Source: Enchytraeus crypticus | Taxonomy: Eukaryota > Annelida > Clitellata > Enchytraeida > Enchytraeidae | Direction of reading: 5' to 3' | DNA length: 64,000 nt | NCBI GenBank assembly: GCA_905160935.1 | Contig: CAJHZI010000570.1 | Span: forward strand, 137,001-201,000 | Part shown: positions 53,700 through 64,000 of the stretch, piece after piece | How positions within the stretch are numbered: position 1 is the first letter of the stretch | Layout: each line of letters starts with the position of its first letter | Notes under the pieces: model-generated | The model's database searches: none | Told to the model about the DNA's origin: nothing | What the model saw: only the letters and a program-made list of their open reading frames with translations | Translations under genes and position numbers: made by a program

Positions 53700-56350
53700 A
53701 CTACTAAGACTGCGCTACGTCCTATTTGGACCCTGCAGTAGGCTTCAAGGTTAATTGACTCCACTTCGCTCTATCCTCAGCCAGATCACAGATGCTCTCA
53801 TCTAATATGTTCAAATTTTGATTTATATCTTTGAGATATTTATTTACTAATTTGATCCATGTTTGTTTATTTTGACAACTTCTTTGTTTTGTCTGAGATT
53901 TTTTATTCTCATTTAAAGCAAGTTTTACAGGTGCATTGTTCGGTAACCTAAGTAAGTGACCTATCCATTTTAGTCTTCGTGTTTTAATTGCAAGACTCCC
54001 TTTTTTTCATTTGTTCTGATGTATAAGTTATCGTTGCTTATAATGTGAGGGTAATATATTTTAAGTATTTTCTTAATAGACTTCTATGAATATGTCAATT
54101 TCGTGTTCCTGTTTTGAAGTTAATGTCCATAGCTCACTATTATACAAGTAAACTGGCGTAATATAAGCATTCAATATATTTACTCATGTTTTCATTGTTA
54201 CTTTGCTATTTGTTATTTTCATCTTGTATTTATTAAAAGTAGCCATACACAATTGCTTTCTATGGATCATGACTCTTTCAGTATCCAAGTAAGAACCTAA
54301 ATATTTGCATTTCTTCCATTCCTGATCATTTTTGTTTCCAATGGTATATTTTTCTGTTTTATCTGTGTTTAGTTTTAAATCTCTCTTATTCACTTTATTA
54401 TTGACTTCCTTTTGAATTTTGTCTGTTATATTTTGTCATGTGCTTACATATGCAATATCATCTGCAAACTGCTGATCAATATTTATACCCATTTCTCACT
54501 TTATGCTATAGTTATGTTCTATAATATGATTAGGAATTAATTCTTCATATGGTATATTATCTTTGGAGTATGAGTGCTCTTCAATTTGGTTTGCTATTTG
54601 AATTTGGTTCTCATGTTTGTTTAAGCTATTTGCAACGTAAAATGTGAAAAGTACCGGGCTTAAGCAATCTCCTTGCGGTATTCCAATATTAGTTTCAAAC
54701 TCATTTCCAGTTACATCTCCATTTTTAACTCTTAAAATTACATCATCAATGATAAGTTTTATTACATGCAGTTCGTCCTGATCAATTATTTTACTTAAAT
54801 CCTCTAATAATTTATTTCTGCTGACAGTATCAAAAGCCTTACTCATGTCTAGAAGCAAGATTTCTATTTCTGAGTTTTTGTTTGTTATTGCTTTTTCGAT
54901 AAGAAGTTTTAATGTTGGGACGTGTTCCGTGGTACTTCTGCCTGGTCTGCAAGCGGCTTGAGTGACTGGTATTATTTTGTAGTCAATTTTATTGTATATT
55001 CTATTTATCATTACAATTGACAGTATCTTTCTGATAAGATTTAATAAAATTATGGGTCTTAAATTGCTGCATATGCCTTTTACTTTTCCTGGTTTTTGTA
55101 GGGGTATTAATATTCCTAGTTTAATCTCTTCTGGATATTTTCCTGTTTCAGCCATTTTATTAAATATTTTTGCAATTTCATTGTAAATTTTTTCAGGACA
55201 GTTTTTTAGTTCTTCTGCTGTGATTTCATCAGATCCTGGGCTTTTATTTGTTTTTAATTTCCTAACAGCATTTTTTTTTCATCTGTAGAGAAAGGTGTCA
55301 TTTTTTCAGGTTTAATTTCAGTTAATATTTCTATATTTTGGTTGTAAAATATATCTTTGAAGTGTTCAGTTATTTTTGCATTTATTACATTGTCATTTTG
55401 TATTATGTTACCGTTTTCTCTTAAAAATAGTTTTTCTTTTGGTTTTTGTCTATTAATCTTTCTCATTTGAACATTTTGATAGAGTCTCTTTTTGTGCTTG
55501 TGAGTTCTTCTATTTCTCTGTTCTTCTTTTTGACTATTTTCAATTTTTATTTCTTTATATAGACATTTCATTATGGCATTTCTTTCTTTATTCATTTTAT
55601 TTTTGAAGTTCTCATTTGTTGTGGATTCTATTATATTTCTTATGTCTTTTTGCTTTGCAGAGAGTTTACTAATTAAAGGGTTTACTATGTATTTTTTATC
55701 TGCATGCTTTTCTTCTTATTTGAGATATTTTATACTACTATTTTTTATTATTTCTGAAAGATTCTTCCAGCTTATTTCTTCATTTTCTTCAACAAGTTTA
55801 TCATAATCATGTTGCATGTTAACTTGGAATTTTTCTTTGATATCGTTGTCACTTAGTTTTTCCAGATTTAGTTCACAAACATTTTTTCTTATATTTGGTT
55901 TTATTCTTTTATATATTTTTCAAATTTTATTTGACATATTACTAGTTTATGATCTGTATCCGTCCAATGACCACTATAAGATCTGCTATTTTCTATCATG
56001 TGTTTGTTTTTTATTTATGTAATGATATAGTCAATTTGATTTGTTTTTGATCTAGTGTTTACTAATTTTGATTTACTAGTCCATGTAGTTCTGTGGGCCA
56101 TTTTGTGTTGAAATAGAGTGTTTGATAGTACTATATTATATTTGTTACAGAATTCCAGTAGTTTTTCTCCATTACTATTTATTATCCCCTTACCAAATTT
56201 TCCCATATTTTCTGGGTATGTTTTAAATCCACAGCCGGTTTTTGCATTGAAATCTACCCTTATTATGATGTTTGTTCTATTACTAACTTTATTCATTATA
56301 CTTTCAAGTTTTTCATAAAATTTGTCTCTAATTTCTGGTTGTTTATGTAT
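53700..56350 (-). mobile_element. RTE-like LINE, long minus-strand copy
   Basis: Reading from 56350 downwards: an endonuclease C-terminal half (QPEIRDKFYEKLESI, VDFNAKTGCG, GKFGKGIINSNGEKLLEFCN, NTLFQHKMAHRTTWTS, TNQIDYIIT), a Lys-rich linker, then RT (LIPLQKPGKVKGI, RPIILLNLIRKILS, ILLLDMSKAFDTVSRNKLL, NIGIPQGDCLSPVLFTFYVA), the catalytic QFADDIAYV near 54450, KYTIGNK..KCKYLGSYLDTE and finally LAEDRAKWSQLTLKPTAG near 53750. The 5' part including the start of the endonuclease is missing, and several stops/frameshifts are present. AT content is unusually high compared with the other LINEs. Confidence 0.88.
54496..55155 (-). pseudogene. RTE-like reverse transcriptase core
   Basis: A 219-codon open part of the element above, containing fingers and palm motifs (RPIILLNLIRKILS, LLLDMSKAFDTVS, GIPQGDCLSPVLF). 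The FADD box follows after a stop at about 54493. Confidence 0.85.
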
Positions 56351-56679
56351 TTAATGAATAATAACAATAAAAATATGTAAACATACCTGAACGATAATTG
56401 GCAATCGGAAAGCTCACTTAAAGCTAACTACAGCTTAAACTCCAAATTTTAAAATAAAGAAGTCTAAAATCAGGATCCAATGAAAGAAAACGGAAAGATC
56501 AATAATATATTTACTGTGATGATTTCCAAGGATGAAATGTATTCTACCCACCAACTTCATTCTCCTGTAACATATGCTGAAAAAGGGACTAATAATAAAA
56601 TTCATTTAGGCTACCCCACATACTGCTCCATCTTTGCTCTACTCCATCTATGCTCTGCTCCAATTTCAATTTTTTTATA

Positions 56680-56800
56680 TTTGGACCGATTTTCTGAAAT
56701 TTGGAATTTGCACTTTTTTGGACGTTCTTTTTGTACGTACGTTTGGATATGTCTCAATAGTCCTGGATGTTGCAATTGATGACAGTATAACTCTGTAATT
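56680..56800 (+). repeat. CR1/L2-like LINE 3' tail fragment
   Basis: TTTGGAATTTGCACTTTTTT, GGACGTTCTTTTTG and GTCTCAATAGTCCTGGATGT correspond to the ends of the two long copies. Confidence 0.8.
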
Positions 56801-57184
56801 GTTTTATGCTCATCGGTTGGATTTGGTTCCAATTTGCTATAGTGCTTCGTGAACAACAGAAGCACGTACTGTAAATCTTTATTATTGTAAAATTGAATCT
56901 AGGTTACTTTAAAACACTCTTAAAACAATACTTCATATTTATTATCTTCGCATCTATTAAATTAAACTAATTATTATAATTAGTATCTAGTATGGATTTA
57001 AGCATTAACTACATTAATTGGCATGCATATACAGTTCTATATCGAAGTAGGCCTACGAAGTAGTCTACAGTGCTCGATGTTTGCATTGACGATTATTATT
57101 ATTATTATTACACTTTCCTGTAAATGACTAGTCCGAGGAATATAAAATTAACTCGTCGTCGAGGCAGATTTTTACCCGAGTTGT

Positions 57185-57378
57185 GTCCAGGTTGCTGCAG
57201 AATGGACCAAACGAGGAATGCACACGTCTTAGAAAGCGACAAATCACTAAGGTTCAAACTAACGTCATAATTATAGGGCATTCGATTGGCAGCGCCTATA
57301 GGCTCCAGAAATTGCTAAAAAATTTGTAATCCTGACCTAAGTTAAATTGGGATTCAAGGGTAGATGATGATGATGACT
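57185..57378 (+). repeat. Dispersed repeat family F copy with (GAT)n tail
   Basis: GTTGCTGCAGAATGGACCAA, GGGCATTCGATTGGCAGCG, AATCCTGACCTAAGTTAAAT, TGGGATTCAAGGGTAGATGA and then a GATGATGATG tail. Confidence 0.75.
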
Positions 57379-58191
57379 CATATTCTAGAAAGTTTTGCTA
57401 CCGTGCTCATTATAACGGGTAGCTTCTGAGACTTATAAGTTACCCAACGCACGTCGGCCACAACTTGGAGAATCTATCGTAGCTAGATGTCAAATCTTAT
57501 CCTTTCCCAGTTGATGTTAATTATCCTTTTAGGCCTTACGAAACACAACGAAATTAATGAGTATAAGTTTGGTCTATTTTCGTTCAACGCAAACACTAGG
57601 ATATCATCGCATTAGTAGGTATATCATATAGACTATCATCGCATTATTTTGGTTGCCCAAGTGGCGAATAAAGAATTATATTAGTTATTTAGTAGTAAAG
57701 GTGCATCACTGATGCCAGTATGAAATGACTGATGAATTGTCGCTTGTTTAGAATAATAATGCTGACCAACCAGGAACTAGATTCCTGAAGGCCCTAAGAA
57801 GCGTTTTTTGCCCGGAAGCCTGTTCCCTGTAGAAATCTGCATTGTCACAACCCCACAAGCAGTTTAAATTGGGCCAACCTGCACTAGGGTAGGATTTTTC
57901 TATGTATGCTTATTAATTAATTGATTTCCTTTGATATAGTAAATACATGTATATAATTGTCATTTATTAGTTTTACTTATTGATAAAGTTAATGCAAATT
58001 AATCACATTTGAATTGATGGGGTTTGGTTGATATATCACTTTAGTTAAAAATAATTTGTTTTGTCTCTCCTTCTAATCTGCAGCCCAGTGGCAGATTCAA
58101 GGTACCTATATCTACTTTCAAGTCTTCTTTAGCAGTCAATAACTTATATTGATCTCGAACTAATACTAACTAACTCGTTAACTTACACTAA
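57379..58191. other. Gene-free stretch
   Basis: No exon or RNA gene seen; a short LINE-tail-like piece (GCCCAAGTGGCGAATAAAGA) is at 57651. Confidence 0.45.
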
Positions 58192-58716
<525 letters not shown>

Positions 58717-59159
58717 CAATTTATCATAAACGCTAGCCTTCACCAAAACATCTGTAGCTTTTAATCGGGAAAATACGGTTTTTGTGGTAGTTTCTATTTG
58801 TTTTCATCAGTCACTGCTTAGTCGCCTCTAACGTTTACGATACCAGCATTTAATAGTCTATTCTGTAGTGGACAAAATAAGACCGGGGCATAATTTGTCA
58901 AATCAATTAATTACTGATTGATGAGACTGAATTAACTGATAGATAAAAAATTTATTTTTTGGTACATTATTCATTAATAAGTCTAAATATGAAGGGTTTC
59001 CCTTTTATATTGAATAAAGTAATATAAAATATTCAATTTTATCGTTAGAAATGAAACTGCTTGAAATGACAGCAGAGCAGATGTAATCTAATGTTCAAAT
59101 TACGCTAATATAGATCAGATGCCAACTTCTTGTACAAAATTATTAAATATATACTGCAA

Positions 59160-59385
59160 AATATTATGGAGCGAGAAAACAGACTTTTGAGTATGAATAT
59201 GTACCTTGAACCTGCTACTTGGCAGTGAACTGAAGAAGAAGACTGCAAAATAATTTAAAGCCACATAATGTCTAAATAACTCTGAGGGGATTGACAAATG
59301 ATACGGTATGAAACAGAGGAGTGGAAAAGGTCTATTCGTATCCTGACTCTAGGTAAACTTGGAAGGGAAGATGATGACGATGGAT
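59160..59385 (+). repeat. SINE C 3' end and family F tail
   Basis: At 59160-59245: GGAGCGAGAAAACAGACTTT, TGAACCTGCTACTTGGCAGT, GAAGAAGAAG. At 59300-59385: ATCCTGACTCTAGGTAAACT and GGAAGGGAAGATGATGACGA, a family F-type end. Confidence 0.65.
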
Positions 59386-59839
59386 GCTATAAATAACTCT
59401 TTAAACAAAAACAATGCTCTGAATTTGAATCCTACCTTACCTAATATTTGTGTACATAAGTTTGTTAACTGTTCACTGCTTAATTCGAGAAATTTAACAA
59501 AGGACGATGCCAGGCAAACACAATTCCACACAGTTGACTATACACTGAACATACAGCCAAGTTTTACGTCAGTTTCTGCATCATGAGGATAACGCCAGAG
59601 CATGTTCAACTGAGATTCAAAATTTCAAACCCCGGGCTTCCTGTATATCAGGCAGCATACTCCGCAAGAAATATAGAGACGTCAAATTATTTGTAAATTA
59701 ATCATCCATTATCAATAATCAATTATATCCTAAATATGGCAATTATATAATTGCATTAAACACACATTGCCTACTGTTACTCTTTATGAATCTAAAACTT
59801 TCTCACTCACTTTGACGGAATAAGTCAGCGTAAAAGAGT

Positions 59840-59947
59840 TCATCTAAAATTAAATGACGATAAATCAATACTGTCTATGCATGTAAGATAGCTTTCGGTC
59901 GCCTTCTGAAGAGTTTCATCAGTAAATCCACTCCATGCTTGCACCTT
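59840..59947 (-). CDS. Possible terminal exon of an unidentified gene
   Basis: After acceptor TTCCTGCTTTCAG the minus strand encodes KVQAWSGFTDETLQKATESY, LTCIDSIDLSSFNFR and stop. Composition and acceptor look exon-like, but the family is not recognised. It could pair with 62970-63051, yet the phases do not match directly. Confidence 0.35.
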   Translation of the reverse strand, partial: KVQAWSGFTDETLQKATESYLTCIDSIDLSSFNFR

Positions 59948-60289
59948 CTGAAAGCAGGAAATAAAATTAACAATAATGACATAAAGCATAACACGAAATG
60001 CATTTTTACTTTAAATATATTACATTGCTATATACTTGTCGTATGTGTATACAAAAAGACAATTATGAAAAACGAAAACTAACTTAGATTAGAATCGAGT
60101 ACAAATATAATCACGGGGTTATTGAATGGTTATTCTCAAAGTTTAACAAAAAGTATACCACTGAAAATATACCTTTTGAAACTCAATTAAATTCAAAATT
60201 AAAATGATAATTATAATGACAATTCGTTATCTTTAATTTGTAAACTTGATCTTTATTTATGTTAAAATGGTAACATAATAGCCTACCAT

Positions 60290-61011
60290 TAACTTGCAAC
60301 AAATTTGTAATATCTAGCACTTCTGTAGAGAATAATAATCATTACATGAGAAATGCTAATGAATTCATTGTTCCCTTCTCACGTACAAATATACGAGCTA
60401 AATGCTTATCTGTACATGGTCCAAAACTGTGGAATAAGTTGCCAGATGTTATAAAACATGCTACGTTTATTTCTAATTTTAAGACAGAATTTTTTAGTTT
60501 AATATTTAATCAATATTAATTAAGCCTTTATGAATTCATACCAGTAAAGCTCTCCTTGAACGCTTGTACTAATTAATTAGACACTACATTTGTTTCATTG
60601 TATTTTCCTTTTCTTGTTTTATTATTTTTCTTCGCACTCAAAAGTAGTTTAAATAGTTTAAATAGTTAGTTTTTTGCTGTTTAGAGATATAAACTTATTT
60701 GACTTATGTAATTTTTAATAATTTAGCTATGTTTTTTAAAATTTATTTTGAGTTTCACTTGCCAGTGTGTGGCCATTTCCTAATTTGAAAATATTCAATT
60801 GTATGGCTATCAACGGTTTTACTGTAATTAGTAATGTAATAGAAATTTCTGTATTTCAGACTTAGGAAGACTATGCTATAACTGCTAATTATGGTATTAC
60901 CGAACAGAGCTATGGCTCGCTCTTTCGTATTGTTATTTGTTTATCTAACTACTTGCACTTTCCTATTGTTTGTATAATCTGTGCTGTGATGAACAAATAA
61001 ACCATACTAAA
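60290..61011 (+). pseudogene. LINE C-terminus and 3' UTR
   Basis: The frame reads NHYMRNANEFIVPFSRTNIR, LSVHGPKLWNKLPDVIKHAT and FKTEFFSLIFNQY then stop, the end of a CR1/jockey-like protein. The 480-base 3' UTR matches 26735-27061 and ends GTGCTGTGATGAACAAATAA. Confidence 0.85.
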
Positions 61012-61194
61012 CGGAAAAAAACTACAAAAACAGCAACTAAGAAAGGAAACTATGTAAACACATGCGGTATGTCATGTGTGCGACTATACGAACAAAAAAT
61101 AATAATAAAGTCATTAACTGCCTGAATCAAATAATCATTAAATCGTTAACTAAGTTATCAATATTATTATTATGTTTAAAACCTGTCATGAAGT

Positions 61195-61390
61195 TTTAAA
61201 TGACAGACCCTGAGGTGAATCGAACTCTCGCGGGTTCGAATCCCAGCCGCGCTGATCTGAGAGTAAAATCTCGGGCATTCACTGGACTGGCTACACGGAA
61301 AATGGAATAAATTGCCTAACGGTTTAAACATGTGGTATTAAAAGTGATAGATATCAACATAGTTGACCATTTCACTATAATGTGTTAATA
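61195..61390 (+). repeat. Dispersed repeat family B copy
   Basis: B-box CGGGTTCGAATCCCAGC, GATCTGAGAGTAAAATCTCG, GGCATTCACTGGACTGGCTA, TGCCTAACGGTTTAAACATG and the GATAGATATCAACATAGTTG tail. Confidence 0.85.
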
Positions 61391-61464
61391 TATACTCTAT
61401 CAAGTATCGCCATTACGATATAACTACTTTATTACACCTATTACAGTGTAACAACTAGGTTATT

Positions 61465-61690
61465 AGTGTATGCTTAATTAAAAATAATCATCATTTAAGT
61501 TTTATGTTCTTCTTCTTTGAGGTAAATTTTCAAAAAAATTTGAAATGTCAGTTTATTACTTTTTATATTAAATATGAATGCCAAATCCGGTAACAGATCC
61601 GGCTGGATTTGGACAAATTTGCTGGAACCGGAACTGCAAAAAATGCCGGAATCCGGTAAAACCAGAACCGGAATCCGGTACACCCCTAAT
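61465..61690. repeat. Dispersed repeat family E copy
   Basis: TTATGTTCTTCTTCTTTGAG, GCCAAATCCGGTAACAGATC, GCTGGAACCGGAACTGCAAA, CCAGAACCGGAATCCGGTAC. It ends CACCCCTAAT. Confidence 0.82.
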
Positions 61691-62230
61691 TTTGTGAGAC
61701 ATTTTTCTTTACATAAATAAACACATATTCCTCCAAAGTAACAGAACTACTATAAAGTTTATAAAACTACCAGAGAAGCATGCATCCAGACTTATACATC
61801 AGACTTCTACAGTACAAACTAAAAGAAGAAACTAAGGCACATCAAATTTTTCACTTTTTTGCGTAAATATACATGTAGATCCCCATGGTACACAACAATT
61901 TCAGATTTCTGTCTCTCTTACTGAAAATAGCAGATCTATAGCATCCAAGTTAACTACTTTATTCTGACTTCGAAACTGATCAACAATTTACTGAAAAATA
62001 TTATCAGCAAGATATAGAGAAATAAATGGAAGAATTCATGTGAACTTTTATAAAAATCATCAAAATCATACCCGCTTCTTTTTTGGTGTGTTTCTCTCTA
62101 CCAATGATATTCTGGATGAATCAACACCAGCAAATATCTCCAGCGGAGTTCTACACAGCACAACATACATACAATTCGTTATCTTTTTTGGATTTATAAT
62201 GATATATAGTACATACAATTCGTTATCTCA
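61691..62230. other. Gene-free stretch
   Basis: No exon, RNA gene or assigned repeat. Confidence 0.45.
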
Positions 62231-62359
62231 CTGGCTGGAGCCAGTGGCGATGTCGGTAAGATATTCGACCGCGTATATGCTGGGTTCAAATCCAGGGCTC
62301 GCCCGTCACTGATAACGCTATCGAGTGAGGAAACTGACGTTAACATTAGCTTTACCAGC
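62231..62359 (+). repeat. SINE family A copy
   Basis: GGCTGGAGCCAGTGGCGATG, CTGGGTTCAAATCCAGGGCT and GTGAGGAAACTGACGTTAAC; eight to nine bases are missing between head and B box. Confidence 0.92.
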
Positions 62360-62496
62360 GTTTTTCAAATAGTAGTCTATACAACAACATCCACTTACCA
62401 TCAGTCATCCACTATAGGGACTCGGGTGATGATTAGAGACTTCCTGTAATGTAATAGTAAATAATGTCTGACAGGGCCACTAGATGGATAACATGG

Positions 62497-62645
62497 CTTT
62501 TCCACAGGTTTTTCTTTGGACAGGCTTTCCAGATTTTCGTCTATTAATTATTTAACCCTTATTGCTCGTGGGCTTAGATTTGGCTCAATAGTGCTTGATG
62601 TTATCAATAACGCTAGTAGCATTCTAACTGGTGCTATTGTTACTG
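62497..62645 (+). repeat. CR1/L2-like LINE 3' tail, diverged
   Basis: GGGCTTAGATTTGGCTCAAT, AGTGCTTGATGTTATCAATA and CATTCTAACTGGTGCTATTG align with the long LINE ends. Confidence 0.6.
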
Positions 62646-62969
62646 TATAGAAGCTATGGATTGATATGAACGTTCCTAAGACAGAACTTTCAATTGAATA
62701 CAAATTATATATAGAATATTAATATAAATGGCCGTTACAGAGAGAATCTGAGGAAAATTGATTTTGTACCCCTATCACTGATGGAAACAAAAGTATTTTT
62801 CAAAATACTTTGAGAAAGTATTTGGCCCATCACTACCGGTTATGGAAAAAAGGCGCTCAATTCAAATCCAAACAGATTCGTCGCTGATGATACTAAGAGT
62901 GCATAAACTGCGGTTAAGCTCAGCTATTTAGACGTTTTAGGCAAGCAGATAAATATAGAAGAAGCGTAC

Positions 62970-63051
62970 TTTCTAGCGAGATATCCAGGCAGGTGAACAC
63001 TCGACTTCTCCAGTCCTGTCTCCAGCACATGTCGAGCATACTGCTTGACGT
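62970..63051 (-). CDS. Possible internal exon of an unidentified gene
   Basis: Between acceptor AGTTATAATGCAG and donor GTACGC the minus strand encodes VKQYARHVLETGLEKSSVHL and PGYLAR. The helical, charged composition differs from its surroundings and is protein-like, but the family is not recognised. Confidence 0.35.
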
Positions 63052-63436
63052 CTGCATTATAACTTCTCTGCAGTTAAATACAGAATAATCAATTTCTCTG
63101 CAGTCAAATACAGAAGAATAAATACTAAATAAAAGCTTATATACAGGAATAAATATTGTATATCAGTTTGGACTATTATACAACAAAAAATGTATTCTAA
63201 CAGTTTCAATGCTCCAATCAATATAAAGAAATGAGATCCTCCAACAATTAAACTAAATTTATGTTCGGCATAAAGATTAAGCCCTAAGGCGTCAAACCAA
63301 TAATTAAATATAATATCGTTAATCAGAGTTTTATTGATACAACAATACTGTTTATTAAGTAAGACGCAGTCAGCCCCTTGTTCACATTTTCCGCTACAAT
63401 ACAATAAAATTCTTTGCCACATGATCTTCGAGCAAG

Positions 63437-63574
63437 ATTATTACTTAGATCAAGATCATTACTTAGATCAAGATCATTACTTAGATCAAGATCATTACTT
63501 AGATCAAGATCATTACTTAGATCAAGATCATTACTTAGATCAAGATCATTACTTAGATCAAGATCATTATTATT
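63437..63574. repeat. 18-bp tandem repeat, ~8 copies
   Basis: The unit CATTACTTAGATCAAGAT is repeated exactly, with variants at the edges. Because 18 is a multiple of three, frames stay open on both strands (YLDQDH and DLDLSN repeats). Confidence 0.95.
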
Positions 63575-63586
63575 TTGAAACTCCAT

Positions 63587-64000
63587 ACATTTTATGCGAA
63601 GATCTATTTAAAAATTACCTATATTTCTGATATTGAAATGGTATCATTGTTTTTTGGACAGCGCCACTGTCATCGTTTTATCCTATGAGCAACACAGTAG
63701 TGTGAACTATATGCATAGAATGTCTCTTACGCTACATTGGTTTGTAAATACCGAGAGGAATCCTTATTATAAATGTGCTTCAAGGTAACTTAATGCAGCT
63801 GTTTGCTAGATGTCTATGATATGGGTTGACAATGGTGACTGATAATATTGATTGATCATGTTCAAGAGGCACATGCCACAGAGTTAAACAATTAACAATG
63901 TCAGCTTTTGTCATATCGCTACTTCAGCACTTAAAAACATCAGTCAGAAGGAAATATAGTGAAAAGCATCGTGATAAAGGATGAGTGAGTCTGTGGCTAA
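63587..64000. other. Gene-free end of window
   Basis: Nothing recognised. Confidence 0.45.

Noticed and set aside
63437-63574. CRISPR array
   Set aside because: The units follow each other without unique spacers, and the genome is eukaryotic.
63323-63630. Two overlapping repeat proteins
   Set aside because: Both frames come from the 18-bp satellite, whose period is a multiple of three.

Overview
This window looks like nuclear DNA of an invertebrate animal. It is AT-rich, has split genes with GT/AG introns of roughly 0.4-5 kb, and is crowded with non-LTR retrotransposon (LINE) fragments, tRNA-derived SINEs, DNA transposons and (TA)n/(GA)n microsatellites. I cannot name the species. The repeat mix and gene structures fit a bilaterian invertebrate, and no prokaryotic or organellar features were seen.

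Three protein-coding genes can be followed exon by exon. (1) 4130-10648 (+) holds the last two coding exons of a DMRT2-type DM-domain transcription factor; the exons for the zinc-binding DM domain must lie upstream of the window. (2) 23078-38181 (+) is an ANL-superfamily adenylate-forming enzyme (4-coumarate-CoA-ligase/luciferase-like acyl-CoA ligase) with 11 recognised coding exons and a C-terminal AKL peroxisomal signal; one internal exon could not be placed with confidence. (3) 38858-48070 (-) is a complete THOC5 gene in nine phase-consistent exons encoding 734 residues. Genes 2 and 3 converge, with their stop codons about 0.7 kb apart. Two short exon-like segments at 59840-59947 and 62970-63051 (-) may belong to a fourth, unidentified gene.

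The rest is mainly mobile DNA. At 13.3-19.1 kb a CR1/jockey-like LINE (minus strand) is split by a piggyBac-like transposon with TTAA target duplications, and the transposon itself carries an inverted duplication of its transposase start and a nested CR1/L2-like LINE. At 50.9-53.6 kb a second copy of that LINE sits inside an 84-bp inverted-repeat (foldback) element, next to two more palindromes. At 53.7-56.35 kb there is a long RTE-like LINE, and at 58.2-58.7 kb another foldback element with about 130-bp arms. A hAT-like non-autonomous element with terminal inverted repeats and an imperfect 8-bp target duplication lies at 21.8-22.4 kb. At least five dispersed short repeat families recur (called A, B, C, E and F here), and two of them share their 3' ends with LINE families of the window, as expected for SINEs that borrow LINE machinery.

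The window shows no operon-like arrangement or functional cluster; the genes appear independent. The most unusual observations are a DMA-like segment in a DMRT2-type protein, a minisatellite that has copied a THOC5 splice acceptor several times, a palindrome abutting another THOC5 acceptor, and the nested foldback/LINE structures.
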